The translations under genes were made by a program, and so were the position numbers. Of a stretch of DNA of 64,000 nt, positions 1 to 10,145 are shown in pieces (the stretch's first letter is position 1; each line of letters opens with the position of its first letter). This DNA comes from Ligula intestinalis (Eukaryota > Platyhelminthes > Cestoda > Diphyllobothriidea > Diphyllobothriidae), in the NCBI GenBank assembly GCA_036362985.1, contig JAYGXS010000003.1, positions 4,113,260 through 4,177,259 of the forward strand. Reading direction: 5' to 3'. The notes beneath the pieces are model-generated. The model had not been told where the DNA came from. It ran no database searches and saw only the letters and a program-made list of their open reading frames with translations.

Positions 1-541
1 CAACGTGGTCGCTTAACCCAAGTGGCGGTTGTGAGTTCACTTCCCTTATGATCTTCTCTTCTTTACTAAAAACGAGATCTAGACAGTTTGATCGCTGGTC
101 TTCTCGCAGTCGGGTTGTGAAGTCTATGTGTTGAATGAGAAATTTGTCCTAAGAAAACTGAAGTAGTTGATAATTGAAAGGTGCTGCTGCGGCCTTTATT
201 CCAGGCCTCATCCAATCGATGCCAGGAGCGTTGAAATCACCCAGGAGTAATAGGTTTTCCTGTTTACAGATAACTGTCAGTGAACTTAGCAGTTCTACGT
301 CGTCACTTTCGCTGGAGCCGAGAGGCCGATAAACAACGCATATATTGAGTGCCGGATGTTGCCTACTCTTTATTTTGCATGAAATTATTCAATATCGTCG
401 TAGGGCTATGTCTGCCATTTCCCTCTGACCACAGGAAATTTCATTGGCTACATAAAGTGCCACTCCTCCGCCCCTACGTTGAGATCTGTCGCAGCGGAAC
501 AGTTGATAGCCTTCAATGCTGACTTCGCTGATTCCTATTGC

Positions 542-742
542 TTAGGTCGGCCAAGTCTCTGTTAATGCAATTATATGCGGTTTCTGCTCAGATACTATTG
601 TTTTGAGTTCGTCAAGTTTATTGAAGAGACTCTGACAATTGGTATAATAGATCTCGAGGCAGCGGCCACTATTGCTTGTGGTATCTTCTAGAACCGGCCG
701 GTTTACCTTGGTTAATTTTTCCGCCTGACTACTTCCGGCCAA
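542..742 (-). pseudogene. LINE ORF2 start, endonuclease N-terminus
   Basis: Sixty-six codons encode the beginning of an apurinic/apyrimidinic-type endonuclease. The motif IYYTNCQSLFNKLDEL is followed by HIIALTETW, where the conserved N of strand 1 and the ET of the catalytic pocket are visible. The frame then hits a stop, and the rest of the domain continues leftwards in other frames. The paralogous segment is at 37482-37682. Confidence 0.7.
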
Positions 743-1305
743 AGAAAATTTTGTTCAATGTGGAATATTTCTCCTCCTCTTATTTGTAGGCCGGCTTCGC
801 CTTTGTTCTTTCGGTCGTTTAAATCGTTTTTCAAAAGTCGTATTTTCCTGCGTTCCTTTGGTTCATGATCCGGCTGAAATAAAACTCCAGCATGCATGGT
901 CCGCAGAGACGACTTTCTTTCCAGCATAAGCTGTGCCTGCGCTTCGGTGTCCCAAATGACCTTTAATGGTCGTGGCCGAGAGCTTGAACCATTCGGCGGC
1001 TGATCCTTGCCTATTCTAAATGTTTTGAGAATTTTTACAGACTCAGTGCCTCTTAGCAGTGATTTAGCATACTGCCGAACGAGACCTCGATCGTGCTCCA
1101 CCTTATCCCCAGCAATGGTAGCCGCTGATTCTGGTGCACCTTGTATCACTTTATGTTGCTTACGGTTGGCTCGAGCTTGGGCCGTGGTCACATCGCACTG
1201 AAGCAGAGTAGCAGCAGGAGTTTCGAAGTCCAGATCTGTGAAAGATTCTATGGACATTTTGCTGGTAGCATTTTCTTCTAAGTTACCGTTTGCCCTTTGG
1301 TCCAA
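712..1305 (-). pseudogene. CR1-like LINE ORF1-type protein remnant
   Basis: A 197-codon open frame upstream of the endonuclease ORF of the LINE. The translation is charged and helical. Its central part (KVIWDTEAQAQLMLERKSSL) and the following KERRKIRLLKNDL stretch resemble the nucleic-acid-binding ORF1 proteins of CR1-type elements. The same protein is encoded at 37751-38245 with few replacements, which supports real coding ancestry. An ORF1 product normally coats the element RNA as a chaperone. That role is family knowledge here, because no classic zinc knuckle is visible. Confidence 0.55.
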
Positions 1306-1794
1306 TAAACTTCCTTTTCTTCAGAAGTCTCCTCTTGGAGTGGTTGTCTTGCTTTTTGTTCACATGACGTGCTCCAAGTTCTGTCTTGTGATAAAACTGA
1401 GGGCTTTGATTGGTCTTTAGCAGGCCTCCGCCTTCTGCTGGCGTATGCACCTGCGTTTGGCCCTGCTGGACTCGTGGTTTCCTGCTTTATCAACAACTGA
1501 CCTGTCCTCTGCATGCACCGCATCCGGTGGGGTTATCTGATTGTGCTTTATGAGCACTGCGAGTATCTCCGCGTAAAATTCAAGGCTTCCCTCTAAACGC
1601 ATTACGCGCGTGGCTAGGTAAAGACATCCATCGCAATCTGCATGCGCAGGCTTATTTGGCTGGGTCGTGATCGGTTTTTAAGACGGTTGGTGAAAGAAGG
1701 TGCGTTTTTGCATAGTGGGTGGTCTGGGATTTCGTACGCGTTATTGAAAGCGCTTCGGCTATTTCTGGGAGTACCTTGTCAAAAGTTGTAAGAG

Positions 1795-2116
1795 ACGGCT
1801 TACATAAGTTAACCTGATTACAAGAGTATAACTTAGCGACTTGTTCTTCAGGATGTGGGCTGGCGGTGAAGTCGGTAGAGCATCCGACCTATTAAAATGA
1901 GGTCCGGGGTTCAAATCCAGCCGTCGACGAACATTTTTTTCAGCTAACAGAGATGGATCGTGCACGTTAGCGTTACCCATGCTATTGGAAACTATATTAG
2001 ACTGCATTAATTCAAAGTCTGAAATCAACCGGCCGTGCAAATATAGATAGCGAAAAGATTTGCTTGTGCAATTAATTTCAACAGTCAAAATTTGTAATAT
2101 GAACGACTCAGCCTTT
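1795..2116 (+). mobile_element. 322-bp insertion with tRNA-like promoter boxes (SINE candidate)
   Basis: This segment is absent from the sibling LINE copy at about 38740. It is bracketed by GTTGTAAGAG (1785-1794) and GTTGTAAAGAG (2117-2127), an imperfect target-site duplication. Inside, 1853-1930 is tRNA-like: an A-box-like TGGCGGTGAAGTCGGTAGAG and a good B box GGTTCAAATCC. About 55 bases precede the tRNA-like part, which is unusual for a simple SINE, so a composite insertion is possible. Confidence 0.5.
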
Positions 2117-2149
2117 GTTGTAAAGAGTTCTTTGCACTGTAGCAATCAC

Positions 2150-2433
2150 AGTCAGAAGCAGCGATGTTGCTTTTAGGAGCGAGTGAACTTCCAGACTTGT
2201 GCTGATCGTAGGGGTAACTTCCAGAGCGTGGTATGATCCGCGGTCCAGTAAGATTGTGAAAGCGAAGGATTCGTCCCACTCCGAAAGGATATTTCCAAAG
2301 TGCAGATAATACGCAGTCCAGTTAGATTGTGAAAGCCAAGGATTCGTCTCACTCAGAAAGAATATTTCCAAAGGGCAGATAATACGCAGTTCCTTTGTCA
2401 GTTTTTATAGCCAGATGTGTCTTCTACTCTAAG
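2150..2433 (-). repeat. 5' tandem units of the CR1-like LINE
   Basis: Two to three units of roughly 75 bp repeat here. Each contains TTGTGAAAGC and a GATTCGTC...ATATTTCCAAA core followed by GCAGATAATACGCAGT. The same units occur at 38835-38985 at the 5' end of the sibling element, so they belong to the element. They are placed like a promoter-bearing 5' UTR. Confidence 0.65.
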
Positions 2434-3340
2434 GTAGAGACTTAAAAACCTCGTGAGCGCAACGAGCTTAAATTCGAAATCAATTTCAAATATATAGATT
2501 GTTTTCGGTGTTCATTTCAACAGTAAAATATGCAAATTTGGGCTGTTGTACAATAAAACACAGTTAAATAAGTCTATTGCCAAGTTCTATAGCAAAAAAA
2601 CTTGAGAAATTGGCACAAAATAATTTTTAAAGCTGAATTTTTCATTGTTTCTCACAACAATGCGATTTATTGAACTTGATTTCATCTCATTTTTATGGAC
2701 TGAATGATACTTTCCGGCCCCAGAAGGTAATTTCTTGGCGCATTTCCTGTTTATCTTAATGATTTTTTGACACAACGCACAAAACTATAAGCTTTGTTCT
2801 GTAACATTATGTAGCATAGGCACCCTCCGATTTCGCCTTCATTCCATCTGTTTTTCTTCAGTACAGGAGATTAAACATGCAGTTTAATAAACGGTGGTCT
2901 ATCGGGTGAATTTTCGTCACTGGCTCACCAGGTCGTCGTCAGTCGGGTGATAATTGTACGAAACAGTTAATCCAAAATGATGGCTATGAGAAGCTTCTAT
3001 AGTGCGTCGGAGTAATAGTTGGTAATTGTCACCCGCATACAATTATGCGGTCGATCATGAACTAATTGTCGACCGCATTTAATTGCTCGGTTGGTGGTGG
3101 TTGGTTTTTGCTTCATGCAGTCCGGGTAGAGTGCCGTCTCTTCCATGCTTCCCTGAGATTGGTGTTCAGCGCGTCCGATTCAACGTGCCTGCTAATGCAC
3201 GAGCCGTCGGAGCTGTTGGCTTCTAAAAATTCGCGGCATTTTTTGTATGGACAAGAGCCAACCATGTAAGTTTCGTCTCAAAATTCCTATCATGGCAGCA
3301 AGCTTGCGATTTAATTCTCATCGGACCAGTACATCTACGT
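2434..3340. other. Non-coding stretch, no gene recognised
   Basis: AT-rich sequence without a supported coding region. Two details stand out. A stretch near 2845-2880 is shared with 7281-7318. A 10-bp inverted repeat ATGCGGTCGA / TCGACCGCAT lies around 3050-3080. Neither identifies an element. Confidence 0.4.
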
Positions 3341-3443
3341 GGAAACGGAGTACTGGTTAAAACACGCGATCAATAATGTTCTTCGTTCCAATAGAGGAGA
3401 ATATCCGAGTTCCAGGAAGCACTGGAACACGAGTTTTATTGTC

Positions 3444-3482
3444 CTGACGTTTCAGATCCCGTCGGGAATCCTTAATCATAGG
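3444..3482 (-). ncRNA. Hammerhead-like motif in inverted PLE end (degenerate)
   Basis: On the minus strand this reads CCT-ATGATTA, then a GATTCCC-GAC-GGGATC hairpin, then TGAAACGTC-AGG. The layout matches a minimal type I hammerhead: core, stem II, GAAA, a palindromic ACGT stem III, a GTC cleavage site, and CCT/AGG as stem I. The core is ATGATTA instead of CTGANGA, so activity is doubtful. Confidence 0.35.
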
Positions 3483-3630
3483 TAATCGTGAACATGTCTG
3501 AGGCATGAGCAGATGAGGGGTGATACGTGCACAGATTGCACAGTATTTATAGTTCACAGTGGTCATCCATATGCGTACTATAATTGTCAGTTATTGTAGT
3601 CACCGCTTGAGGTCTTAATTGGTGCGGTGA

Positions 3631-4578
3631 TTGCTCATCAATTGCCACAGCGTTCTTGTCTGCGTCGGATGCGGGTTTGATAATTGCGCGACAATTATGG
3701 ACGCTGTCCTCGTTTGCCGCCTAAAAACTAAGCTTTTCAGGAAAGCAACTAACACTATGCAAGTCCTGAACTACAACAGCAACCACCAAATCGGTCACAA
3801 ACGCAGCTGCGTAAGAGCGCTATTCCGGCACGTCGAGACGCATTGCAGCGAAGCGGAAGACAAAATTGCTGAATTACCATATGCTCGACGGGTACTGAGA
3901 GCGAATGGTTACCCGCGCAATTTTGTCAACCAGTGCATACGCAAACGAGAGAAGAAGCCAGGTCCAGCTGGCCCAACCATTTGGCGAGCTCTTCCGTACG
4001 TGAAGAGTGTATCGGAAGCAGTCAGCCGTCTACTCACCCCACTTGGAGTTGGAGTTGCACACAGGCCGGAAGCAACCATCAGGCGCCGGGTCATGAGGCC
4101 TAAAGACCCACTGCCACGGCAGGAAACGGCTGGAGTCGTTTACCGGATCTGGTGTAGTTGTGGACAAAGCAACTACGTCGGAGAAACCGGGAGATTACTC
4201 CAAACGCGAATGGCCGAGCATGCAGTGGCGGTGAGGAAGAAAACCGCCAATTTCCAGGTTGCAGCTCACTCAACGGGACCCGACCATAATTTCAAGTTTG
4301 CCGAGGCCGAAATCCTCGCAAGAGGGGACAACCGCATGAGCCGCGAGCTGCTTGAGTCATGGTTCTCAGGCCCCCAGACCATCAACAAGCACAACGATTT
4401 GGCGTTCCCATACAGTGTACTGAGATGTTTCCTGAGCAAGAGAATCAGTATGTGGGAAGGACTGGGCGCAACAACAACTCTGACGACAGCGGGCATAACT
4501 GTCGCGCAATTATTAAACCCGCATCCGACGCAGACAAGAACGCTGTGGCAATTGATGAGCAATCACCGCACCAATTAA
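3631..4578 (+). pseudogene. PLE polyprotein C-terminal part with GIY-YIG endonuclease
   Basis: A 315-codon frame. Only the part from about residue 22 resembles PLE protein; the first codons read through the inverted repeat. The RT palm is missing. The connector contains NSNHQIGHKRSCVRAL and a YVKSVSEAVSR segment. The GIY-YIG module follows as GVVYRIWCSCGQSNYVGETG with a CxC pair, then the catalytic-type arginine in LQTRMAEH. A C-terminal LESWFSGPQTINKHNDLAF block is shared with other PLE copies in this window. In intact PLEs the endonuclease nicks target DNA for primed reverse transcription. This copy lacks the RT core, so it cannot be autonomous. The last ~30 codons lie inside the terminal repeat. 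Confidence 0.75.
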
Positions 4579-4710
4579 GACCTCAAACGGTGACTACAAG
4601 AACTGACAATTATAGAACGCATGCGGGTGACCGCCGTGAACTATAAATACCGTGCCATCTGTGCATGTATCACCCGTATCTGCGCATGTCGCTGAACTGT
4701 TTAAGATTAC

Positions 4711-4748
4711 CTATGAATAAGGTTTTCTGACGGAATCCGAAACGTCAG
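4711..4748 (+). ncRNA. Hammerhead-like motif in PLE 3' end (degenerate)
   Basis: This is the sense counterpart of 3444-3482 at the other end of the same PLE. It ends in CCGAAACGTCAGG. The core and stem II have decayed, leaving only the GAAACGTCAG half clearly conserved. Confidence 0.3.
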
Positions 4749-4830
4749 GCAAATAACATTCTTGTTCCAGTAATCGCATCTTCGTCTTCTGAACTGCTTC
4801 CTGGGACTTTAATATTCGCTACTATTGGTT

Positions 4831-5475
4831 TGCTTAGTTTAGTGTTATTTTAAAATCTTTATATTTCTTACTTCCAAAGCTTCTGTCTTGCAGACCCCTC
4901 TGTTATAAGATCAATTCCTTAATAGGTAATAATGCGAGGTAACGAATTAATTAAAAATGAATTCACAATCGCTGGTATTTTACTAGAACTCGTTATTAAA
5001 AAACAGGCAATTTATGCACAGAGAGTTGCATTATTTTTTGCCTGTAGTCGAAATGCTATTGCATACCGATTATAAAGCCTCTATCTCTATCAACGATGAG
5101 TTGCCGCTCATATACTAATCGTGTGAAGGCCGACGCCAAAAACCCATCCGATATGTTCGAATATGACATGATGTTTCCTCGGCCACCTAGCTCACGTGTC
5201 GAACCCTTACATGGATGACGAAATGTCAGTAGATAATATCGTGCAGATTGACCGTCAGGCAATTTGGGAACCAGATAACAATCCTTCTTGAGGAATAAAG
5301 AGCACTCAAACGCTGGAACAAGAATTTCGTTTGTCTTTCGTTTCGGGTTTCATCGTGTATGAGAAGGGTTTAATTCATACACAGAGAGTTGCAATATTTG
5401 CAAAACACGCGAACATGTAAATACCAACACATAATTGGGTATAAAAAGCTGCGATCGCTCTGACAAGACTTCTTT
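4831..5475. other. Non-coding stretch, no gene recognised
   Basis: AT-rich intergenic or intronic DNA with only short spurious frames. No domain, RNA or transposon end was recognised. Confidence 0.4.
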
Positions 5476-5477
5476 TC

Positions 5478-5660
5478 AACAGCCAGTTATACTCAATCCC
5501 AGGGATGACGAACCCTGAGTTCCGAACTCGCGACTTTGTTAGTTAGTTAGAAGTACAATGTTCTAACCACTGAGTCACGGGCTCGTTGGCTTGCCGGTTT
5601 CGATCGAGGATACACACAGTGGTAGGTAGGAGCTCGCTTGTAGCTTGCTCTCAAGCCCAT
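5478..5660 (-). mobile_element. tRNA-derived SINE, antisense, partial
   Basis: The minus strand has tRNA-like boxes: an A-box region in the complement of CTAACCACTGAGTCACGGGCTC and a B-box region in the complement of GAGTTCCGAACTCGCGAC. The head and the adjacent ACTCAATCCCAG block recur at 44960-45285 and 21915-22140, so this is one dispersed family. Confidence 0.6.
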
Positions 5661-5773
5661 CCGGCAGCCGCGTGTATTGCATTTTTTTAGGAAAGTAAAT
5701 TTTCGCACTTTTCACTTGCAGAAAGAAAACTATTTCACCCCCATTGTACGCTTTCAAGTTCCTCAGTGCTTTA

Positions 5774-5945
5774 AGCACCAATTAAGACCTCAAGCGGTGA
5801 CTACAAGAACTGACAATTATAGTACGCATGCGGATGACAGCTGTGAACTATAAATACCGTGCAATCTGTGCATGTCTCGGACATGTTCACGGTTACCTAT
5901 GATTAAGGATTCCCGACGGGATCTGAAACGTCAGAACAATCAAAG
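5774..5945 (+). repeat. Solo PLE terminal (pLTR) fragment
   Basis: About 170 bp nearly identical to the 3' terminal repeat of the PLE at 3380-4830, from CCAATTAAGACCTCAA to GAAACGTCAG. No coding part is attached. Confidence 0.75.
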
Positions 5946-6340
5946 TTTTGAGAAGAAGAAGAAGAAGACTCGATCGCTGGGACAATATGTTTATTCGCCT
6001 GACGTTTCGATATCCGTCGCGGATTCGTCATCAGAGACATGAGTAGCAGAAAGGTTCAGTGATCGCTTCTTTTCACATGGGTCAGTCGTGAAAATAGGCG
6101 GAGGGGGGGGGGGGGGGGGGGGGGGGGGTTGGGGTCGATAAGATAAGGCCGGTTACGCGGCCGGAAGGTTTGATGGAGCCAGTTCAAGGGGGTGGGGTAG
6201 TGAGGGCGTGAGCGGACGAGCGCACACCGTTAAGCGATCACTGGCAAGCCGTTAAGTTTGCAGGAAGTTGTTTTGTGCACACAAGGCCGGCTCCCCCAAT
6301 CTGATAGCGGTCACTCCTGCTGCTGCTAGCAGTCGCTGAC
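5946..6340 (-). mobile_element. PLE terminal fragment with poly-G tract
   Basis: A (GAA)n stretch and ACTCGATCGCTGGGACAAT begin a PLE end in antisense orientation. It contains the best preserved hammerhead-like motif (5999-6034) and a 26-base G run (6103-6128). The distal part (6130-6260) resembles 11540-11690. Confidence 0.6.
5999..6034 (-). ncRNA. Hammerhead-like ribozyme motif (best preserved)
   Basis: The minus strand reads GTCT-CTGATGA, then a hairpin with ATCCG-CGA-CGGAT at its tip, then GAAAC-GTC-AGGC. CTGATGA and GAAA match the hammerhead core exactly. GTC is a normal cleavage triplet. GTCT/AGGC can form a 4-bp stem I. The outer pairs of stem II are mismatched. Hammerheads in PLE terminal repeats are established knowledge; activity of this copy is inference. 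Confidence 0.5.
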
Positions 6341-6389
6341 CCAGGGGTTTTGGATAAGCTGGCAGCACCCTATAAATCATCCCGAAAGT

Positions 6390-7092
6390 TTGGTTTGGGC
6401 CGTGACCAGGAGAAGGCACCCCTGGGGATTAGTGGCCATCAACTTGAAGAAGTCGACAGCTTTAAATACCTCGGGGTGAGGCTGCTACCGATGCTGCTCG
6501 CCGGGTCTTCTAGATCCTTCGAAAGTGCCTATGGATCCAACACGGCATCACCATCGCCACGGAGATTCGTGTATACCATGCATCCATCCGGTCAGTCCTC
6601 CTTTATGGATGTGAATGCTGGGCTGTACGCGCTGAAGATGAGCAAAGACTGGAGATCTTTGACCACCGATGCCTGAGGACCATCCTGCGAGTTAAGTATA
6701 GCGACTTCATCTTGAATGAGACAGTTCGCACCCGCTCTGATCGTATCATGAGGATATCTCAAACCACTCAAGAAAGGCGACGGAGGTAGTTTGGGAACGT
6801 TCTCTGTCGTCCGCCCTACGAGCTTTGTTATGCTACCCTCGATCCGGCGCCGCAGTTCACCTGGCGGCATCGAAGATAAGGGCAACTAAAGACTTGGATC
6901 GACACCGTCCATCAAGACATGGAAGCAAATCTTGGACCTTGTATCTTCGGGCTCCGTCGCTGGTGAAAAGACTGGGTAGGGCTTTCCAGATCCACTGCTG
7001 TGAATCGTCAAGAATGTAGAGGTACCGTGCGTGACATCATTGAGGCCGGCTAGGTCAGGCATGATCACAGCCGTAACAAGTACAAGTACCGC
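6390..7092 (+). mobile_element. RTE-type LINE 3' fragment
   Basis: The C-terminal part of an RTE-like reverse transcriptase ORF plus 3' end. The plus-strand translation contains QEKAPLGISGHQLEEVDSF and KYLGVRLLP, followed by decayed frames. The same block is present on the minus strand at 29480-31140 and 51215-52575. All three end near short AAGTACAAGTAC-type repeats, as RTE elements often do. This copy is 5'-truncated and dead. Confidence 0.65.
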
Positions 7093-7569
7093 ACGATGTC
7101 CAGAATCAACAATGTGCGCAGTTTTCCTTAGCTTTGCGAGCCTCAATTCACACCGACAAGTCGAAATAACAAGACCAAATGCAAAACAAAATACGTTCAG
7201 ACAAGTTTTTGTTGGTACAGGAAATTTTCGCATAGAAAATTTCTTGTATACCAAGCCACCTGCCAGTACGTCTAAATCCTGCCTGTTTTTCTTCAATGTA
7301 CAGGATTAAACATACAGTTTTCTTGTGTAAGAGATTTCCTGAACCTCAAATCCCCTCAACAAATAAAAATACCATGATCAAATGTCAGAATATAAATTGG
7401 CGAACATACGTTTGTTTTCGATAAATTCTCGTTAGGCCTTTACATTTATATGATAATGAAATCAATAAACTATGCTTGTTAATCGCAGATGTGGTGTTAT
7501 TGTTGTCAGGGTCGGTTGGGGGGGGGGGGGGGGTTCGGAAAGTTGCGGTCAGGATGTCACTGCCTAGAC

Positions 7570-9707
7570 CAGGGGTTGGCAACCTTTTTTAACTCAGAGA
7601 GCCAAAAAATCGAATATTAGGAAATATATTTCAGAAAGAGCCATATAGTATATTTTAAAATGAAATTATATTAAATGCTAGTATAATAAGCCTCTGAATT
7701 TATTCGTTTAAATAATGTTATTATAATACTAACTAGCGAAAAAACCCGGCTTCGCCTTAAGGCCTCCCTGCCCAACCCCCTCTCCCACGGGCAGCAGGCG
7801 GTAAAACAGCTGTCTTCTGCCAAGAAGTGAGTTAACAGTAATGCGTCTACTCATCCCACCTTTTAGGCGTTTCAGTGCATAATACAGGTTGGCACAATTA
7901 CACTGACACAATCGCGTTGAAGCCCTAGCTGTCTGTTTACACTTTACGCTTTTTTTAAGCATACAGATTGTTAATGTGATTTCTGGCGTTGCATGGATTC
8001 GCTGAGGGTTTTATAGTCCGGTCGGTAGTTGGTGAGGTTAAGCTTCATGCAAGCGTTGAGGCTTTCATCCCTTAGACGTGATCTTATTGTGCACTTGATG
8101 CATCTAAGATGTGAGAATGACTGCTCACATGCATACATAGATCCAAACAGGGTAAATACAGCAATACTCACACACTGTAATGTGTGGTATGTAACCGGAA
8201 GTGTGTTCCAAGTTTTGATTATCAGCTGGTCTTTGGGTTAAAGTTTTTTAATTTCTGTTTACGTGTGCTTGTTTGCCAACTCCGCTCTATGTCGTGCAAT
8301 CCTTCCCAACTCTTCATTGAGTGACTTGAACTTATTCACCCACATGTCTGAGGTCTTAAGGTCAGCCAATTTTTCTTCGAAATCTCTAACGGAGAGACCA
8401 GGAATATAACGTAGGTCGGCTGTGTTCAGTGAACACTCGGTTGATGGGTGATGAACTTAAAAAGACGAGTGTGCTCTCGAAATTCTCCAAAGCGTGCTTT
8501 GAACGACTGTAGGAGACTGGATGTGACGCCAACTAGATAGTGAAAATCAAAGTTTTGAGTGGACTTACTTACTGTGCATACATCTTTATATTGTCTTAAA
8601 TTTTCAAAATGTAGTAATCGATCTGTTTCAAGATCCATGATAAAGGGTTCAAGCTTGTTTTCAAAAACAAACACGGATTGTTGAAGGGATAATACTGTAT
8701 TTCCATTGCCTTGCAATTTAACGTTAAGTTGGTTTAGATGTTCGGTCATATCCACAAGATAGTAAAACATGAGGAGCAACTCAGTTTTGACTAGCTCAGG
8801 ATGCAAAGGTTAAATTTTGGCAAATGAGAGAGAATGTAGCGTTCAAAGATGTGCTATCCGTCTGATGAAAGAAAGTAGTCAGATGTTAGGACCGATTTAT
8901 TAGTGCACAAAGCAAATGTTCGCGAATGGACTGTTTGCTCCGTCTGGGGGACACAAACACGAGGCACCATATGTAACGAAGCCGGTTAGCCTATGCGGTG
9001 GACGGCTACAATGCGTGCCCCCCCCCCCCCCCCCCTTCGTTCTCCAAGACCCGCTGTCCCAAAGTCATGTGTCGCCACAACCAACTGTTACAATGCTCTC
9101 TTGCACGGACACCCCCGTCCCCGAGGCTTGACGTCGCAGCTGCGTCTGGAAAGCCGGTAACAGCTGCGCGAGCGTCCCCTTTCCTTCGGTTTTCTCGCGG
9201 CCCCCAGACAGCCGCCCTGGCGACCGCAATTTATTGAGACACGCATACACACCCGAGCATACACGCGCGTCCAAATACCTAAGGGCCATTTAAATAGTCC
9301 ACACCTCGGCCTCTGTAGGCGACATCCCCTCGGGCAATTGCAAGACACCAATTACAGAACAATTTAACCTGCTCCGTAATCCTACTGAATCAGCTGTCAC
9401 CACTGTCTCAAGCTCTCTCAGGTGTGGCTGGGCGCAATCAACACTAGCCGTGGCTTCGCCAGTGGCCACTGCCACCTGGGACTGCAATTGGGAGTTCTGT
9501 ACATAATAAATCACTCCTTCTGTTGACTTGTGTCTTTTAACTTCCAACCTGGGATTTGGCCTGATAATTGTAGCGATGCAAGTATGACCCACTACTTAGA
9601 CCCCTAAATCGTAACCAAAATCATAAAATCTGAAGTTTCTGAAAGAGCCATTCGCGATTATCAAAAGAGCCATATATGGCTCACGAGCCATGGGTTGCCG
9701 ACCTCTG
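7570..9707 (-). mobile_element. hAT-family DNA transposon with 8-bp TSD
   Basis: The left end CAGGGGTTGGCAACC and the right end (complement CAGAGGTCGGCAACC) are terminal inverted repeats of hAT type. The 8-bp GCCTAGAC flanks both ends exactly (7562-7569 and 9708-9715). Eight-bp duplications are the hAT rule. Sequence just inside both ends shares AAGAGCCATATA motifs. The element is 2138 bp and has lost most of its transposase. Confidence 0.9.
7965..8810 (-). pseudogene. hAT transposase C-terminal remnant
   Basis: Three neighbouring minus-strand segments (8426-8806, about 8241-8420, 7971-8171) read as the C-terminal third of a hAT transposase. The class is the one domesticated as EPM2AIP1/GTF2IRD2-like proteins. 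Visible marks are LADLKTSDMWVNKFKSL in the middle and FGSMYACEQSFSHLRCIK with SRLRDESLNACMKL at the end, which is the hATC dimerisation region. The segments are in different frames, and the zinc-finger and catalytic N-terminal parts are missing. It is therefore a relic. A poly-C tract at 9018-9035 lies in the degenerate remainder. Confidence 0.75.
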
Positions 9708-9836
9708 GCCTAGACGGACCGGCGTCCAAGACAGGTGATAAGGTATGCGTGATTGGATCCGGGACCTGCTCGTCTCTGCGGGGGGCGTTTCCGAGACCGG
9801 TGATCCGCTGTGTGTAGTCAGTTTCGCCCATGGTAA

Positions 9837-10145
9837 CTACGGCGCCGCGACGAAATTCTTTTGGGCGTGCAGGATCGGTCGGCATAGTCTGATGGCGGCC
9901 ACCCCTGCCGTGGCCAACACTCGCTGTCCAAGGAATTTTGAATAGCTCGGAGGCACCTTGTAGATCACTCGGAAGGCCTCTTTGGCATCCACGCGATGGT
10001 CTGAGTCCACCAGATGCGCTAGAATTGAACTGTTTATACCCTTAAGTTGGCCCTTCCCTAACCATGCTGGAATGTGCTCTCTTACTCTTTTGGACCAACG
10101 CCTGCTCGTGCGACCAATATATCTTGCCCCACATCTGTCCACCAA
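9837..10145 (-). pseudogene. PLE GIY-YIG endonuclease fragment
   Basis: About 100 codons of a PLE GIY-YIG domain. Visible are RYIGRTSRRWSKRVREHIP, the following SSILAHLVDSDHRVD block and the C-terminal QRVLATAGVAAIRLCRP. It resembles the GIY-YIG part at 25567-25880. RT sequence is absent upstream because the element is truncated at about 10150. Confidence 0.7.

Larger units (their letters stand above)
1..2433 (-). mobile_element. CR1-like LINE, 5' part, cut by window edge
   Basis: This non-LTR retrotransposon lies on the minus strand. It carries its 5' repeat region (about 2150-2433), an ORF1-like frame (712-1305) and the start of the endonuclease ORF (542-742 and further left). It matches 36941-39020 over almost its whole length, including the same 5' tandem units, so the two are sibling copies of one family. 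The remaining endonuclease, the RT and the 3' end are left of the window. Frames are broken by stops, so this copy is not expected to be active. It is interrupted by a 322-bp insertion at 1795-2116. Confidence 0.8.
3380..4830 (+). mobile_element. Penelope-like element with inverted terminal copies
   Basis: A 5'-truncated PLE. The sense strand encodes the RT C-terminus, linker and GIY-YIG endonuclease (3696-4578). Its 3' end, about 4490-4830, recurs in inverted orientation at about 3380-3690 immediately upstream of the coding part. This gives tail-facing-out inverted repeats of roughly 310-340 bp. Both arms carry the GAAACGTCAG end motif and the CTTCCTGG...CTATTGG tail. Inverted or direct partial copies (pLTRs) are a known hallmark of PLE insertions. 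Confidence 0.8.
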
